Assembly: GCF_000003815.2 (NCBI RefSeq)
Contig: NC_049985.1
Location: forward strand, 8,642,251-8,706,250
Direction of reading: 5' to 3'
Source: Branchiostoma floridae
Lineage: Eukaryota > Chordata > Leptocardii > Amphioxiformes > Branchiostomatidae
Length of the DNA: 64,000 nt
Every line of letters begins with the position of its first letter. Position 1 is the stretch's first letter. A model generated the notes under the pieces. That model searched no databases. It was not told the DNA's origin and saw nothing but the letters and a program-made list of their open reading frames with translations. The position numbers and the translations under genes are program-made. Positions 13,801 to 24,669 of this stretch are shown here, piece after piece.

Positions 13801-16800
13801 TAACAGACTAACAGAAGACCAAATAAGAGAAACAAATATAATGAAGCATGTAGAGCAGCGTAATAACTTGAAGTTGTTTCTCCCAGGTTGGAGCTGAGCT
13901 GGACACCTTGCCTGATGTGGCAGGTAATATGGCTGAGCTACGGTACAAAAAGGAGCTCAAGTCACAGCATGATTCATACAGGTCAGCAATGTTTTACAGA
14001 GACGTACTTTCATTGTCTTCTAAAGAATCTAATGCAGCACCAATTTGATATTTTGAGTATCAAAGCATACTATTAGTTTATCATGCATTATGCAGATAAA
14101 TCCTTAAGCTCCCCAAGGCTAATTGAACTTTACTTGTGTGTATGTTGTCAAAAATAGATCCTCATATTTGTTTGTTTTATGTCTAGTAAATAACTTTACT
14201 TAACTTCCAAATGTCACAAGTATGAAATTCCTATAATTCACCACTAATAATTGTATTTTCTCATTTATTGTGCAAATAAGGTCTTGACTTGAATGATTGA
14301 TACTTAGACCTTTAAACTCTAATACTCTAGACCCTAAGTCCTGTACCTGTGTTTGTAGGGAGGAGTTAGAGGAGTTACAGCAGAACTATGACATTAAGTA
14401 CTGTGAGGAGTGGGTGGAACATGTGGCAGACGTGCAGCTACAAACACACAAACAGGTGGGTGGAAATCCAGTGTTTATCTATAGTCTTCATCATGGACTC
14501 AGGACATGGCAGAACAAACATTTCACACAATAAACTAGATATCAGAAAAGATTTTGTTTGTAGCTGAATTCCATTTTTGCTATCAATCAAACTATTAGCA
14601 TGAATAGTACAGTTTTTTGACTAGTATTACCATTGTGATACATTTTGGTTGTGCTACGGCTTGTCTATGCACATTGACAATATTGCAAATACCATGCAGA
14701 TCAGTTTTGGACACAACAGTGCACTTAAGAGAAATGCCTTCAACATTATTCTCAGCTCTAAGTTAATATTTCATGAAGAACGTCTACGACACTGTTTGGA
14801 TCATAATATTGACCCCCAGCAGGAGTTGTCATGAAGTATTGAAATCGAAAAATCTTCTCTGATATTTTCCTGACAGGTTGCGTCCAAAATGAAGGAGAGA
14901 TTTGAGGTGTTGACGGTACCAAGAAGCATCACGATCAACGAGATGTGCATCACACTTCTCATCAACTTGAGTCTCTCGCAGGGAGCAGGATTTTATCGCA
15001 TGGACAACAAAGAAATTGTCACTGCTGATCGCAAGCTGGTTAGTTACATTTTGTATATTCCATTGACAACAGACAGAAAGATATTTTTAGTTTCAGTTTT
15101 AAGCCATCTAAGCATGACACCGTGACATCCTGTACCTCACAGAGACTTCCCAATCAACTGGCCCATTTACAAAATGTTGCAAACAATTGGAAATAATGGT
15201 GAACAAATGGTAGAATGCTGCTGTTACCATTTTTGAGAACTATGGAAGTTGGTTTCTCCTGTCGATTGGACAGCTGATGAGGAGGCAAACAGGCTATTTG
15301 CCTGTTTGCCTGACCTGCACATGACTTTTTATGGTGAAGGAGGGGTGTGCAATTCCTTCTCCACCCTCTCGACTACTGGAGCACTAAGTCTCACAGGGGC
15401 AACTGTATGCAACGTGTGAGGCGGCTCCAGTAGATGCAGCTTTGTTGTCCGGAGTATCCGTCTCCTAGGAGGACTTCTGACCAAGGATGTAAGGGGTTCC
15501 TCCTACCCCCGACTCGTGTGCCATGGCGGGTGCCGCTCATGCCCGAACATGCCCCTAAGGCCTGTCTCGGCCACATAGCCCCACCAAGCCACACAAGGCC
15601 ACTAGATACTCATTTACACCTGAGTTAAGTGAGGAAAGTCGTGTAAAGTGCCTTTCCCAAGGGCACAAGATCGGTGACACAGCAGCTGGATTCGAACCCG
15701 CAACCTATCGGTCTCGAGCCGCAAATGCCGCCACTGCGCCACGCAGTCCCACATGAAGTAACATACCGGTATTCCACATGCTGAATAAGTTTAACAGAAT
15801 TGGGGAAACATTTAGAAAGTTAAAATGGCATTCACGCTAATTAAGTATCATATCTATCAGACAAATATAATGTAATTACAAAGAATTTATGGCATTTATG
15901 TAGATAATGACAATGGCAACAATTATAGTAACTTGCAATTGACATGGACTCTGATGTTGTTATTTTCACCACTGTCAGAACTAATAAGTGCTGTTACTCT
16001 GTTCAGTTGCTGTATTTCGTGCAAGTGACACATTTTGTTGGGACCACAAATAGGTTCTCTTCAACCATAAGACTGGTCAGTATGTGGATGACCTGGTGAA
16101 GAAGTCCGGTGGTATTACTGTGAGAAGTCGACTTGGACTGCAGGATGAACAGCCTCAGGAGATCAACCCAGCACTCTATCCACAGTATCAGATCTTTGTG
16201 GAAAGTCCTTCAAGAAACAAGCTGCTAAAAACTGGAAGTGTCTTCATGTATCAGGCAAGTAACTTTACTTTCTTCAAGGGACCAATCCCATACATATAGC
16301 TGCCCTTCCCTTCTACCTGTTAAGATGTTGGAATTCGAAATAAAAACATACAAGTGCAAACGTTTGATGGACGTTTAGCAACTCTCTCATTGTTAGAACA
16401 GTAAATTGAGATGCTATTATTGGCTGAACTGCTTATTGTGATGGACAGGATTGATCTTTACTAATAATTGGTCCAGAATGTTGGATTTGTTTCAGGACTT
16501 GCAAAAGAAATCTATCATGGTTTTAGTTTATCATCTTTGACACATAATTTTAATTGGCCAGCTTGGGAATAGGGCGATTTGTTCCTTAACCTGTTCAACG
16601 TGGCTACTTAGAAGGTAAAGGTTTAGGTGTTAGGCCATGTTGACATGGGTGTCAAGCCAAATTTGTCTGAATAGCCATGGGCTGAGTTGGTAAAGGGCTG
16701 AAGTGTCTGCAAGCTTAGGCCGACTTTAGACAGACAACACTTTCATAGTCGTGCGACTGTTGTTGTCGACAACGTTGCCGGCGACAATATTTTTAGGCTG

Positions 16801-19800
16801 TCTAAAGAGGATCAAAATAGTCGTGCGAGGGTTTTTATGGAATCATCGTGTGACCACCTCGGACCCAGTCGCGCGACCCTTCAGCGGGGGGTCCGCGACT
16901 ATTCCTCACATGTCTAAAGAAAAATCGTCGCCGGAGACGGGACTGGATCATATGCTAATAAGCCTGCAGCATGTTTTTTTTTATTTGAAAGGGCATTTTT
17001 CTCCGTAAATATACATGTACATGCAGTCATCAGACACTGCCTGTTCCAGCGCAATGTCCCGCCACCAGTGGCTACATCCTTTATGATACTAGTAGTAATC
17101 TGTAATACCACTGGCGGCCACGAACGCCGGGTTTAATTCCAGATTTTCCCGTCTCTGTGTCATTCTTTGTTGGGGACGATGTTTGTTTGCAAGCAAACAA
17201 TAGTAATCTGCTGCATGACGAAAATGAAGAATTCTCCCGCCATTTTTAATTTGCAAGCAAGAGGTCACTGTGGGTCACGCACGCATGGACCGCAGTGGAA
17301 TCCTTCACCGCGGGTGTCCCGCAATACTCTGAACGCATGTCTAAAGACAACCGTTGCCCACAACGAATAGTCAATAACAGTCGCACGACTATATATATTA
17401 AGTGTTGTCTGTTTGAAGTGGGCCTTACTTACTCATCACCTACATCATCAACAAAGAGAGATACCATAATGTAATTAGTAATTACGATAATAATAAAAGT
17501 GTATAGTAATAAAGTTGCCTTTTGTCCACGCAGGTGTTTCCCTGCAGCACGTTACAGTGGCAGCGCATGATGATGAGAGCAGGGAAGGAAGGCGATGATG
17601 AGATGATGAACAAACTGGTGTCCTTCTTCCGCGTGTCACATCCCTCCTTCATCAACTCACAGGAGGCAAACACTGGCAATAGTGTCTTACATGTGGCATC
17701 TCGGGCAGGGCATTTTGTAAGTAATCAGTGAAACATACATTTTATCATAATATGTTGTGTTCATTCTGATACGTAACAAAATGCACCGAGAACAACTAAG
17801 TGTCTAATATACCAAGCCAACAATACTTCCATCATAAGCCCCACTGAGGGAGATGTAGTTGTTTGGTACCGCATCATTCTGACTGCAGCAGTGACACCTA
17901 GCTGCTGTGACTGCAGCATAAGACCAGCCAGAATTGTCCTACGGAAGGTGACAGACAGTCACTAAAATGTCAGCTAGGTACACACCTTTGTTATCCATAC
18001 AAGTAGCATGCAGATGATCTGTTCACACCTTTAGAATAACCAGGCACCTTACATCCTTTATTTCTACTTCAAGAACATTGTGCAGTACTTACTAAAGAAC
18101 GGAGCCAATGTAAACCTGCGTAACGCGAGTGGCGGCACCCCGCTGTTCTCCGCTGCTGAGGGCTTACACCGGCGCGTGGCCCAGCTCCTACTGGAGTGGG
18201 GCGCTGATGTCAACGCTAAGAACTTCAGGTGTATGACAGCACTGGAGGGGCTGCGGAGTGACGACTTAAAAGACAACTTGACTGCTGTCACTGCCTACCT
18301 CAGCAGGTACTACCTGGTCTACTCTACGTACCCCACAGTCCATACAGGATTGTTTTCTTCTGTCTTTTCCATTCAGAAGATGCACAGCAAGATTCCTTCA
18401 TATGCAGAAATTCAATTTCAACATTTTCTGTTTTCTAGATTGAATCTTTGGAAATGATTTTGAAAGATGATTTCAATTTCGAGTCACTTTGCAACATTTT
18501 TAGTGTTAAGATTTTTGGCAAATCTACGTCTTGGTGGAATGCACTGTATGATGCATCTGACATTCAGAGTAATGTTACAAATTTTGACAAACCAACCGAA
18601 AACATAACTGCGTCTGAAAAGTATGATTATTTTTGAAAATTTGGTGACAGCATCGCAATTGGAGATAGATTAGGATAGTACATGTAATAGTATATATACA
18701 ATTCATTACTTAACTGGTCTTTATAGGCAGAACAGGTATCACACTTGTGTGTATCACACTTGTATTCTAACTTGTGCATCCATGCCTACAGTATTAGACC
18801 AAAGATCATGGAGGGTGACATGCAGACACTGAAGAGAGTTATCCACGACCATGTGACAGGAGCGCATCAATTTGCTGACCTCAGCAGTCGCTGTATCAGC
18901 GGCAGCACCCTACTGCATACAGCTGCCTACTTTGGAGCTACATCTATTGTCAAAGAGCTGCTGAAGGAAAGGGTAGATGTGAACTTGTCGGACTACAAGG
19001 GAGCGACTCCTCTACATCGTGCCAGGGACACAGCTACCATCCAGGTTCATACGTCTTCTTGATGTTACCATCTGTCCTTGGTGCTGAATATTAAAGTGTT
19101 TTAGATATTGTTCTTTCTGATGCATAATTTGTTGAAGTCTTCATTTTGTTTTTCCTTGTGCAATACAGACAAGTTTAAGGTACAAAGCTATTTCAGTTTA
19201 GATAAACCCAATATAGTTAATACTGTCTTTCATTCAAGCTCTAACCATTTAGACTTTAACATGAACACCTTCATGAATACAGGTATTGTTGTTGGTGTGT
19301 CTGTTGGCTGTCTGTGTTACTGATGTTTTATCGGTGAAACTTTAACCCTTTATTTCATCATGATGCAGTTGTTGCTGGACAGTGGTGCTGCCATCAATGC
19401 TCGTGATAATGAGGGCAACACTCCTCTGCACATCCTCAGCTATGGTGAGAAGGGGCAACCCTCGCAGCTGGAATGTTTACAAGCCTTGGTAAGGGCAGTT
19501 TAAGTTTACTTGAGGTAACATGAAAATAAATATGCAGAAATGAGCATCAGTACTGCAAAAGAAGTTTCTTGTTGGTAATTCTTATCAAGTAAAACAAAGG
19601 CTGCACTTTGTATAGCCTCCATATGCATGCTAGTCAGAACTTACTGTTTTTTTTATTCCTATTAGAAGTAAGATTTACAAATGTAAGAGCCTTCCCTTAA
19701 ATATCTGTTTTGTTTCCAGTCAATTGCCATTTACTACCAGAGCATCCTCCGTGTTTGCTAGATTTTAAGATAAGAGTTGTCATTTCTAAAAAAAGGCCCT

Positions 19801-22800
19801 CTCAACTAGTACCTTCACTTGTGTTATTGTCCTAGCAACCACCTTACCAGACTTTAGTCTTCTGAATTTCAACATGTTCCAACATCAATATATTACAGTC
19901 CTACATGCTTATGCAGTCATCTCAATGATTATACATTACCTCCTACATGCATTATCTGCAGTTCAACAACAAATGACTAGATGTTTCTTTCCTTTTCCAC
20001 AGCTGGATTCCGGTGCTCACATTACTTTGTGCAACAATAAAGGCCTTCTGGCTGCACACTGCTGTGCCATGCAGGGTCGCACAGACGCAATCAAGCTGCT
20101 TGTTGACAGAGACGGGGATGAAGCCATGAGGGCTATCATAGACGGAGAAGAAGGGACAAAGCTACCCAGCTTGGCTTACCTTGCTGTGGTTAATGGCTTC
20201 CTGGCCTGTGCTTCATGGTAAGTCTTTGTTGCCATCAGATTATCTATAACTGTTATATCTTTGAGTTACCTCCTGCATGAGAGTATTGTGCTTAGTACAC
20301 GGGCCATTTTACTGTGAAAACACTAATCATACAAACTGAAAGGACATGACACAGAACAGATAGTTAAGAATGATTTCAACTTCCAATGTTTCATTAGTGT
20401 TCAACTGTTCCTGAAGCAACTGAAAACTGTAATGATCTTTCAAGGCTAAAATAATCTTAATTGGTGCATACTGCCGTACACAGATTTAATGGACAGGCAA
20501 AGCTGCTTAACAGAGGCAAAGGACTTTGAAGCTATTAATGCAACAGGCAAAATGAAAATTGCATGCCAGTAAAACATTTTAGCCTGTTATGAATATTATG
20601 ACTATCCTCCCTGCCAGGCTTGTGCGAGAAAACTTTTTGCTGAAGCCAGGTGAGGCAGACCAGCTGCTGCAGATCGTGCTGCTGAAGTCAGCAGACATGG
20701 AGGATGCAGCGCTGTTTGTGCAGTTCTTACTGGATAACCAGGCTGATGTGGGCGCCAGGTTCGCTCAGGTTTGTGGGCAACATTTCTCACTTACAACTTT
20801 GTAAATATTCAACAAGACTTTTCATACTAAAAGTATTGTAATTTCCTGAAATGCGCATCTGCCTTGTGTATGCTGCCCTACATACATGTATGCATCTGTG
20901 TAAGTCATTACTTCAGTCCCTACACCTCTTACAAAAGGGACTAAAGATATGACAGTTGAATGTGTATTTTGACATTACAACTTACAGTTGTACATCAAGT
21001 TGAATTATTTCAAAGAATTGGGTACTTGGAAAACTCATTGTCACACATGAACATGGTACAATCTAAAAGTCTCATTTAGAGCACTAAGAATCACCATTTT
21101 CTGTATTATTGTAACAGAGGAGTTCAGCTATTGCTCCCTTGATACTATCAGTACACAAAGCAATTGTTGTATTGTTACAGTGTTTGTTTGTTTGTTACCT
21201 GATTCTGAGCATTGTTTATCATGAAGAAAAGCAACAGAAATATGTACTACATATGCCAATGTAAGACCTGAAGAAAGTTCTTGTATTCACCACAGGGGAA
21301 CACTCCACTCCACCTGGCAGCTACTTCTGTGACAGCTGTGGAATCCCTCCAGCTGCTGTTATCATACGGAGCTGAAGTTGATGCAACAAACGACTTGCAG
21401 GAAACTCCACTATTCACTGCTGTCCGGGCTAACAACCACTACGCAGCCAGCTTACTTATCAACCATGGTAAGAACAGTTGTTGCCTCCCTGTGGAAGAAA
21501 GAAAAAGGGTGCTGCAAGAAGATTATCACACTGATTATACATGTACTGGGGAGAGATTGATTGATATCATCAATGGATAATGTAAAAGGATCTTAAGGGT
21601 GGTTTACGTGTCATTTGGTACCAAGGATAGTAAGGGTAGTATAGCTGGCATTGAGTACCAAGAACAGTAAGGGTAGTGTAGTTTGAATTCAGCACCAAGG
21701 ACGGTAAGCATGGTTTATCTTCCATTCAGCACCAAGGACAGTCAGGGTGTTGTTGTATCACAATGACACACTGCAAACCACCTTTCGTTATTTATCATGG
21801 CTGACTCACATGCTGATTCTGACATATTGTGTCACAATATGCTGGGGCAGATTTTTGCTGGTGATATTGTGAACAGGAGAGAATTTGAGACTTCTTGAGT
21901 AATCCATTGTTCCTGATTCTCCAGGTGTCAATGTGAGATGTGTGAACCTGGTTGGACTGACAGCATTTGATCAGATCAGGGACTTTGATGAGTGGCTGGA
22001 ATGCAGTTTCTTCAGTGATGAGATAAAAGCCAGGATGAAAGGTGATATTTCTGTCTCTACAAAACAGTTTGTGGATGTAGTTTTTGAGACACTGAGTGTG
22101 TCTGTGTGTATGTGTGTGTGTGTGTGTGTGTGTGCTTGCATGTGTCCATTTCTCATGTGTGGTAACGGGGATGTGTGCATGTGGTTGTAGTATTCAAACA
22201 CCTTAAAGTTTTTCTTCCCTTTTCCTCATTTACCCAAAAGTTATATCATACCTTCAAAGTATCTTCTGTCAGAAGAGACTTTAGAGCTATGATACGGCTG
22301 GATATCAGGCTACAACACTTGATCCATTAACAAGGAAATGTTAATTTGCCATAGTGTTGGTTACTTTGTCATTGTTAGTGTTTGACAAGAATTGCGCTTA
22401 CATATTACCCATTGTTTTTTTTGTTGTCATACCAGCCTTTAGCCTTAAGCATGCCAGAGACCTTGTCCGTGCCATCACCAAGAAAGTGAAAACTGCTGCG
22501 CCCCTATCGTCTGCTCGGCTCCCAGTCTTGAACACCAGCGTTCACTGGGAGCGGTCCCGAGTGGAGGCTGCCACACCATCATCATCCCATCGTATTCAGA
22601 CGGCCCCGCCCCAGAGCAGACCGCCCGGGACAGGGCGATCCATCAGCACACAGGTGTTCCAGAGAAGGGTAAGTCTTTTACATATGCAAATGTATTTCTC
22701 TGTATGCTCTGCAGTTTCAGTACACATTAATATGCCGTGCTATCATCACAGTGAAAGTTTATCCACAGTAGGATGTAGGTGTGTGTGTGGCATGTCTTGA

Positions 22801-23148
22801 ACTAATTTGAATGTATGCACATCTGTGAAGTATCTTTGTTTGACATGTGTCTAGGGGTATGTTTGTGTGTCTCCGTATTTGTGTGTGTGCATGTTTTGGG
22901 GACTGTTTAATTGAATCTTATCTGTTTGACTTTGTGAATATCATAAACTTATCAAATTAAGTCTCCGTTGCTACTTCATTTATTATATTATTCACATGGT
23001 TGGAAAGTTAACTATACTTTAAGCACCGTTGAAGTATTTTAACTACCAGTAACAACATGATGTGATCTTGTTGTGACAGGCTATATCAGCGATGAGCTAC
23101 ACCGCATCATCCGGACATCCACAGACAGCTTCCTCATCTAGTCTGTAG
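7867..23148 (+). CDS. Tandem calponin-homology plus ankyrin-repeat protein, 24 exons
   Basis: Exons: 7867-7996, 8398-8440, 9003-9062, 9296-9359, 10065-10175, 10611-10721, 11516-11541, 11957-12101, 12451-12548, 13305-13503, 13887-13981, 14359-14455, 14877-15038, 16054-16254, 17534-17716, 18074-18306, 18792-19044, 19369-19488, 20003-20217, 20618-20768, 21296-21467, 21925-22041, 22436-22668, 23080-23148. They join in one frame to 1,095 aa. CH1 is about residues 8-125 (FTAWVNLRL, VEWAVTALKKS, VFDLLWHLIAYDIWFTWE). A basic, NLS-like string PKKKPKRKV is at 143-151. CH2 is about 180-325 (SRVLCALINSFVPG, DLVEADPKALSAFMCFFF). A Glu/Gln-rich, probably helical linker follows, then a globular region to about 555. 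Ankyrin repeats lie near 561-625 (NSVLHVASRAGH, GANVNLRN), 690-830 and 900-970 (GNTPLHLAATS); the tail is Ser/Pro/Thr-rich. CH domains suggest actin or microtubule binding and ankyrin repeats protein binding, so a cytoskeletal adaptor is inferred. Odd points: intron 14 has a GC donor, and the donors of introns 6 and 17 are weak. I do not recognise a named orthologue. Confidence 0.85.
9431..9637. mobile_element. Foldback MITE, AGTTCACCTTT termini
   Basis: In intron 4 of the CH-ankyrin gene the left end AACACTAGTTCACCTTTTCC reappears inverted at the right end (AAAGGTGAACTAATGTT), and similarity continues inward (GGGAACCTAGATTCGTTGT against GGTAACCTATATCCGTTGT). It is about 207 bp and has no ORF. 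It looks like a non-autonomous DNA element; the superfamily is not determinable from what is visible. Confidence 0.7.
10765..11300. repeat. Minisatellite, about 12 copies of an ATTCCTGTCCTTGGTACTGA unit
   Basis: Intron 6 holds about twelve imperfect copies of a conserved core (ATTCCTGTCCTTGGTACTGA), separated by a more variable A/T-rich half containing CTAAGGGATAACCAAC-like text. The period is about 40-58 bp. Variants such as CTGCCCATGG and TTCTTGGTATTG mark point divergence. Related copies occur in introns 17 and 21 of the same gene. Confidence 0.9.
12785..13205 (-). mobile_element. 5'-truncated LINE, 3' end with ORF2 tail
   Basis: Read on the minus strand, an open frame ends at 13004 with a C-terminus like that of CR1/L2/RTE-type reverse transcriptase ORFs: LLPP-like LVPPARTTATG, LRNGTALTVPAARTQRLRR, then SFLHQDIRLYN. 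A roughly 200-bp 3' UTR-like stretch follows, ending in a T-rich/AATAAA-like tail near 12785-12800. 5' truncation is typical of non-LTR retrotransposition. It sits in intron 9 of the CH-ankyrin gene. The clade is not resolved. Confidence 0.65.
13555..13760. repeat. Probable dispersed repeat with hairpin
   Basis: Intron 10 contains a stretch with a 9-bp inverted pair (CAACTGGAT...ATCCAGTTG, about 13696-13733). It starts with a TTTATTCATTTATTGATATTTTACC run that resembles retroposon 3' ends in this kind of genome. Only one copy is visible here, so the repeat call is by style rather than proof. Confidence 0.3.
15380..15750 (-). mobile_element. tRNA-headed SINE, antisense
   Basis: On the minus strand, starting near 15750, there is an A-box-like TGGCGCAGTGGCGGC and, about 45 bp on, a B-box GGTTCGAATCC. 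These are RNA polymerase III internal promoter elements. The body contains CTTGGGAAAGGCACTTTACA. It lies in intron 13 of the CH-ankyrin gene. The body far outruns a tRNA and the head is not a clean cloverleaf, so it is a SINE and not a tRNA gene. Confidence 0.65.
16325..16545. mobile_element. Diverged copy of the 3.45-kb MITE family (right half)
   Basis: The text AAATAAAAACATA...TGCAAA, TTGGCTGAACTGCT(T)ATTGTGATGGACAG and AAATCTATCATGG keeps the order seen in the right half of the MITE at 3454-3840 (AAATAAAAACATAATAATGC, GTTGAACTGCTAATTATGAT, GATCTATCATGGCC). The inverted termini are worn away. It sits in intron 14. Confidence 0.5.
16718..17424. mobile_element. PIF/Harbinger-like non-autonomous element
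   Basis: The ends GGCCGACTTTAGACAGACAA and, inverted, GGCCCACTTCAAACAGACAA match at all but a few positions; further in, TAGTCGTGCGACTGTT is shared too. Both sides are flanked by TTA (16715-16717 and 17425-17427). A 3-bp TWA duplication and GGCC-type termini are hallmarks of PIF/Harbinger elements. The 707-bp interior has several Gly/Arg-type repeats of GTCGTGCGA and no convincing transposase. It is located in intron 14, next to the intron's 3' half. Confidence 0.75.
19066..19096 (+). repeat. Single unit of the TGTCCTTGGTGCTGAATA minisatellite
   Basis: One copy of the intron-6 minisatellite core, in the same orientation, lies just after the exon 17 donor (CATCTGTCCTTGGTGCTGAA). Confidence 0.6.
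21590..21755 (-). repeat. Inverted short array of the same minisatellite, about 4 units
   Basis: Intron 21 has four spaced copies of the motif GTACCAAGGA(T/C)AGTAAGGGT or CAGCACCAAGGACAGT. These are the reverse complement of the intron-6 core TGTCCTTGGTACTG. Period is about 40-50 bp. Confidence 0.7.
22096..22140. repeat. (GT)n microsatellite
   Basis: A run of GT dinucleotides interrupted by TCTG and TATG follows exon 22. It makes spurious ORFs on both strands. Confidence 0.9.
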
Positions 23149-23752
23149 CAGTTTCATCAGGGAGCACCTTCTGCCACACCTGCATCTCTAACGTCTTTGT
23201 TTGAAGAGATGCCCGCCCTTCTAGAATTTGAGCGACGTGATGGAACAAAATATGTGACAGTTTTGTTTGTCCGTCAGTCAGTAAGGACTGCCTTGTCAGC
23301 CATCATATGTTGTGTTGGTTGGGTCACATGTCGTCAGTTGGCTATTCAGTAATTTATTCTGGTGCAGAACTGCCGGTTACAGTGTGGACAGGAAATTATT
23401 ATAGTAGTGTTTGGTGGAGGGTTGGCTGCAAGTTCCTTCTTACTTGCCTTTTCTACCAGGTGGCAGTTTTGCGTACCTCATATATAGGTAGTGGCACCTT
23501 CTCAGACTGTGTGTCACCAATGTGATATCTGTGTCTATATACATGTAGTTGGTATAATGGCCTTTTGGCGTAACATATCAGCACCTGGCAAAGATGTGTT
23601 TTATGGTGTATTTACTGCTTTTATGTACATATTTATGCTAAATCTGATACTATCAACAGGGTATATTATACATAATTGAAGCCAGCAGTATTATACTTTT
23701 ATATCATGTTTGGTTGTCTATATTTTATATGCTATTCTTATTCTTTTAAGTG

Positions 23753-23758
23753 AATAAA
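23753..23758 (+). terminator. AATAAA polyadenylation signal, CH-ankyrin gene
   Basis: This AATAAA is 605 bp after the stop codon, followed by a TG-rich stretch (TGTCTGTGTC) about 20 bp on, as expected for a cleavage site. It is the first clear signal in that 3' flank. Confidence 0.5.
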
Positions 23759-24260
23759 CTGATATTTGTATAGCCAAATGTCTGTGTCTTACTCAGCTTT
23801 TAGAAATGTTACGAAAAGATTAACTCAACCATACATTGTGTCAAGTTACATGTGTGGTAATACTTTTTATATTTAATCATCTTTGTTTGTGTGTGAGCAT
23901 GTGTGTGTACATATGAATATATGAGTGAAAGAAGCTATCCTTACCAAGCATACCAGGGATGTCTTGTCTTTCTGTCTATGAAATTTTGCAACACTTGTCC
24001 CCCTTCATATGGTCTCACTGGGATTAGGCCCATTACTGACTACACAATGTCATGTTCATGTCAAAGGTCCGCCATTGATTTGAAGAATACTGCACGTCTC
24101 GTAACAAAATCTGGGGTACCTGTGTTCTTGTTGGATAAAAATACTGACATTTCATTTGCTAACAAAGATGAGCTTCAAGCAGAAAAATTGGAACATTTCT
24201 GTATTTCATTTAAAGGTGGCATTTGAATTCCAAATGATGCAAACTCTGACTTCATCTAAA

Positions 24261-24266
24261 TTTATT
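24261..24266 (-). terminator. Candidate AATAAA signal for NUDT6
   Basis: TTTATT on the plus strand reads AATAAA on the minus strand, 404 bp beyond the NUDT6 stop. No other evidence supports it, and an earlier variant signal is possible. Confidence 0.3.
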
Positions 24267-24669
24267 TCCTTATATGATGGAAAAGTTGAAGAAGACATTA
24301 CAAGAACTTGCTACAACCTGACCAACTACACATCTACAAAGATCATCAATACAAACCCCATGGTGTCCTGACATATAATTCTATACCTGAGTTTTAACTG
24401 TTGCAACATGTGTCCCATTTCCTCTCATAAGGCCTATATAGGAAATAAAATGTGTTTCTGGCTTAACTACAGACCATAGCAAAAACTTCAATGTTCAAAT
24501 GTTAGTCTGGAGGCCTGTATCATGTCAACTGCACACATACATGTATAGAAACACTACACATGAAAACCTGCTGGAACAAACTCATTGAAAAGTAGTAAGA
24601 AAATCTCTATTAATCCTTTTAAAAACTTTTACCGGAAACACATTATTTCACTTGGCCTTTGCACATGTT

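Larger units (their letters stand above)
23149..24669. other. Convergent spacer between the CH-ankyrin gene and NUDT6
   Basis: The first about 600 bp should be the 3' UTR of the plus-strand gene. The rest (23780-24260) has no coding exon I can support, though a 107-codon open frame crosses 23903-24226. The last 400 bp before 24670 would be NUDT6 3' UTR on the minus strand. Confidence 0.5.

Noticed and set aside
18319-18636. Extra coding text in intron 16 (two open frames)
   Set aside because: The exon 16 to exon 17 join is already in frame and continues the ankyrin region; the intronic text has no ankyrin pattern.
23903-24226. 107-codon ORF between the convergent genes
   Set aside because: No family resemblance or splice context; it lies where both 3' UTRs are expected.
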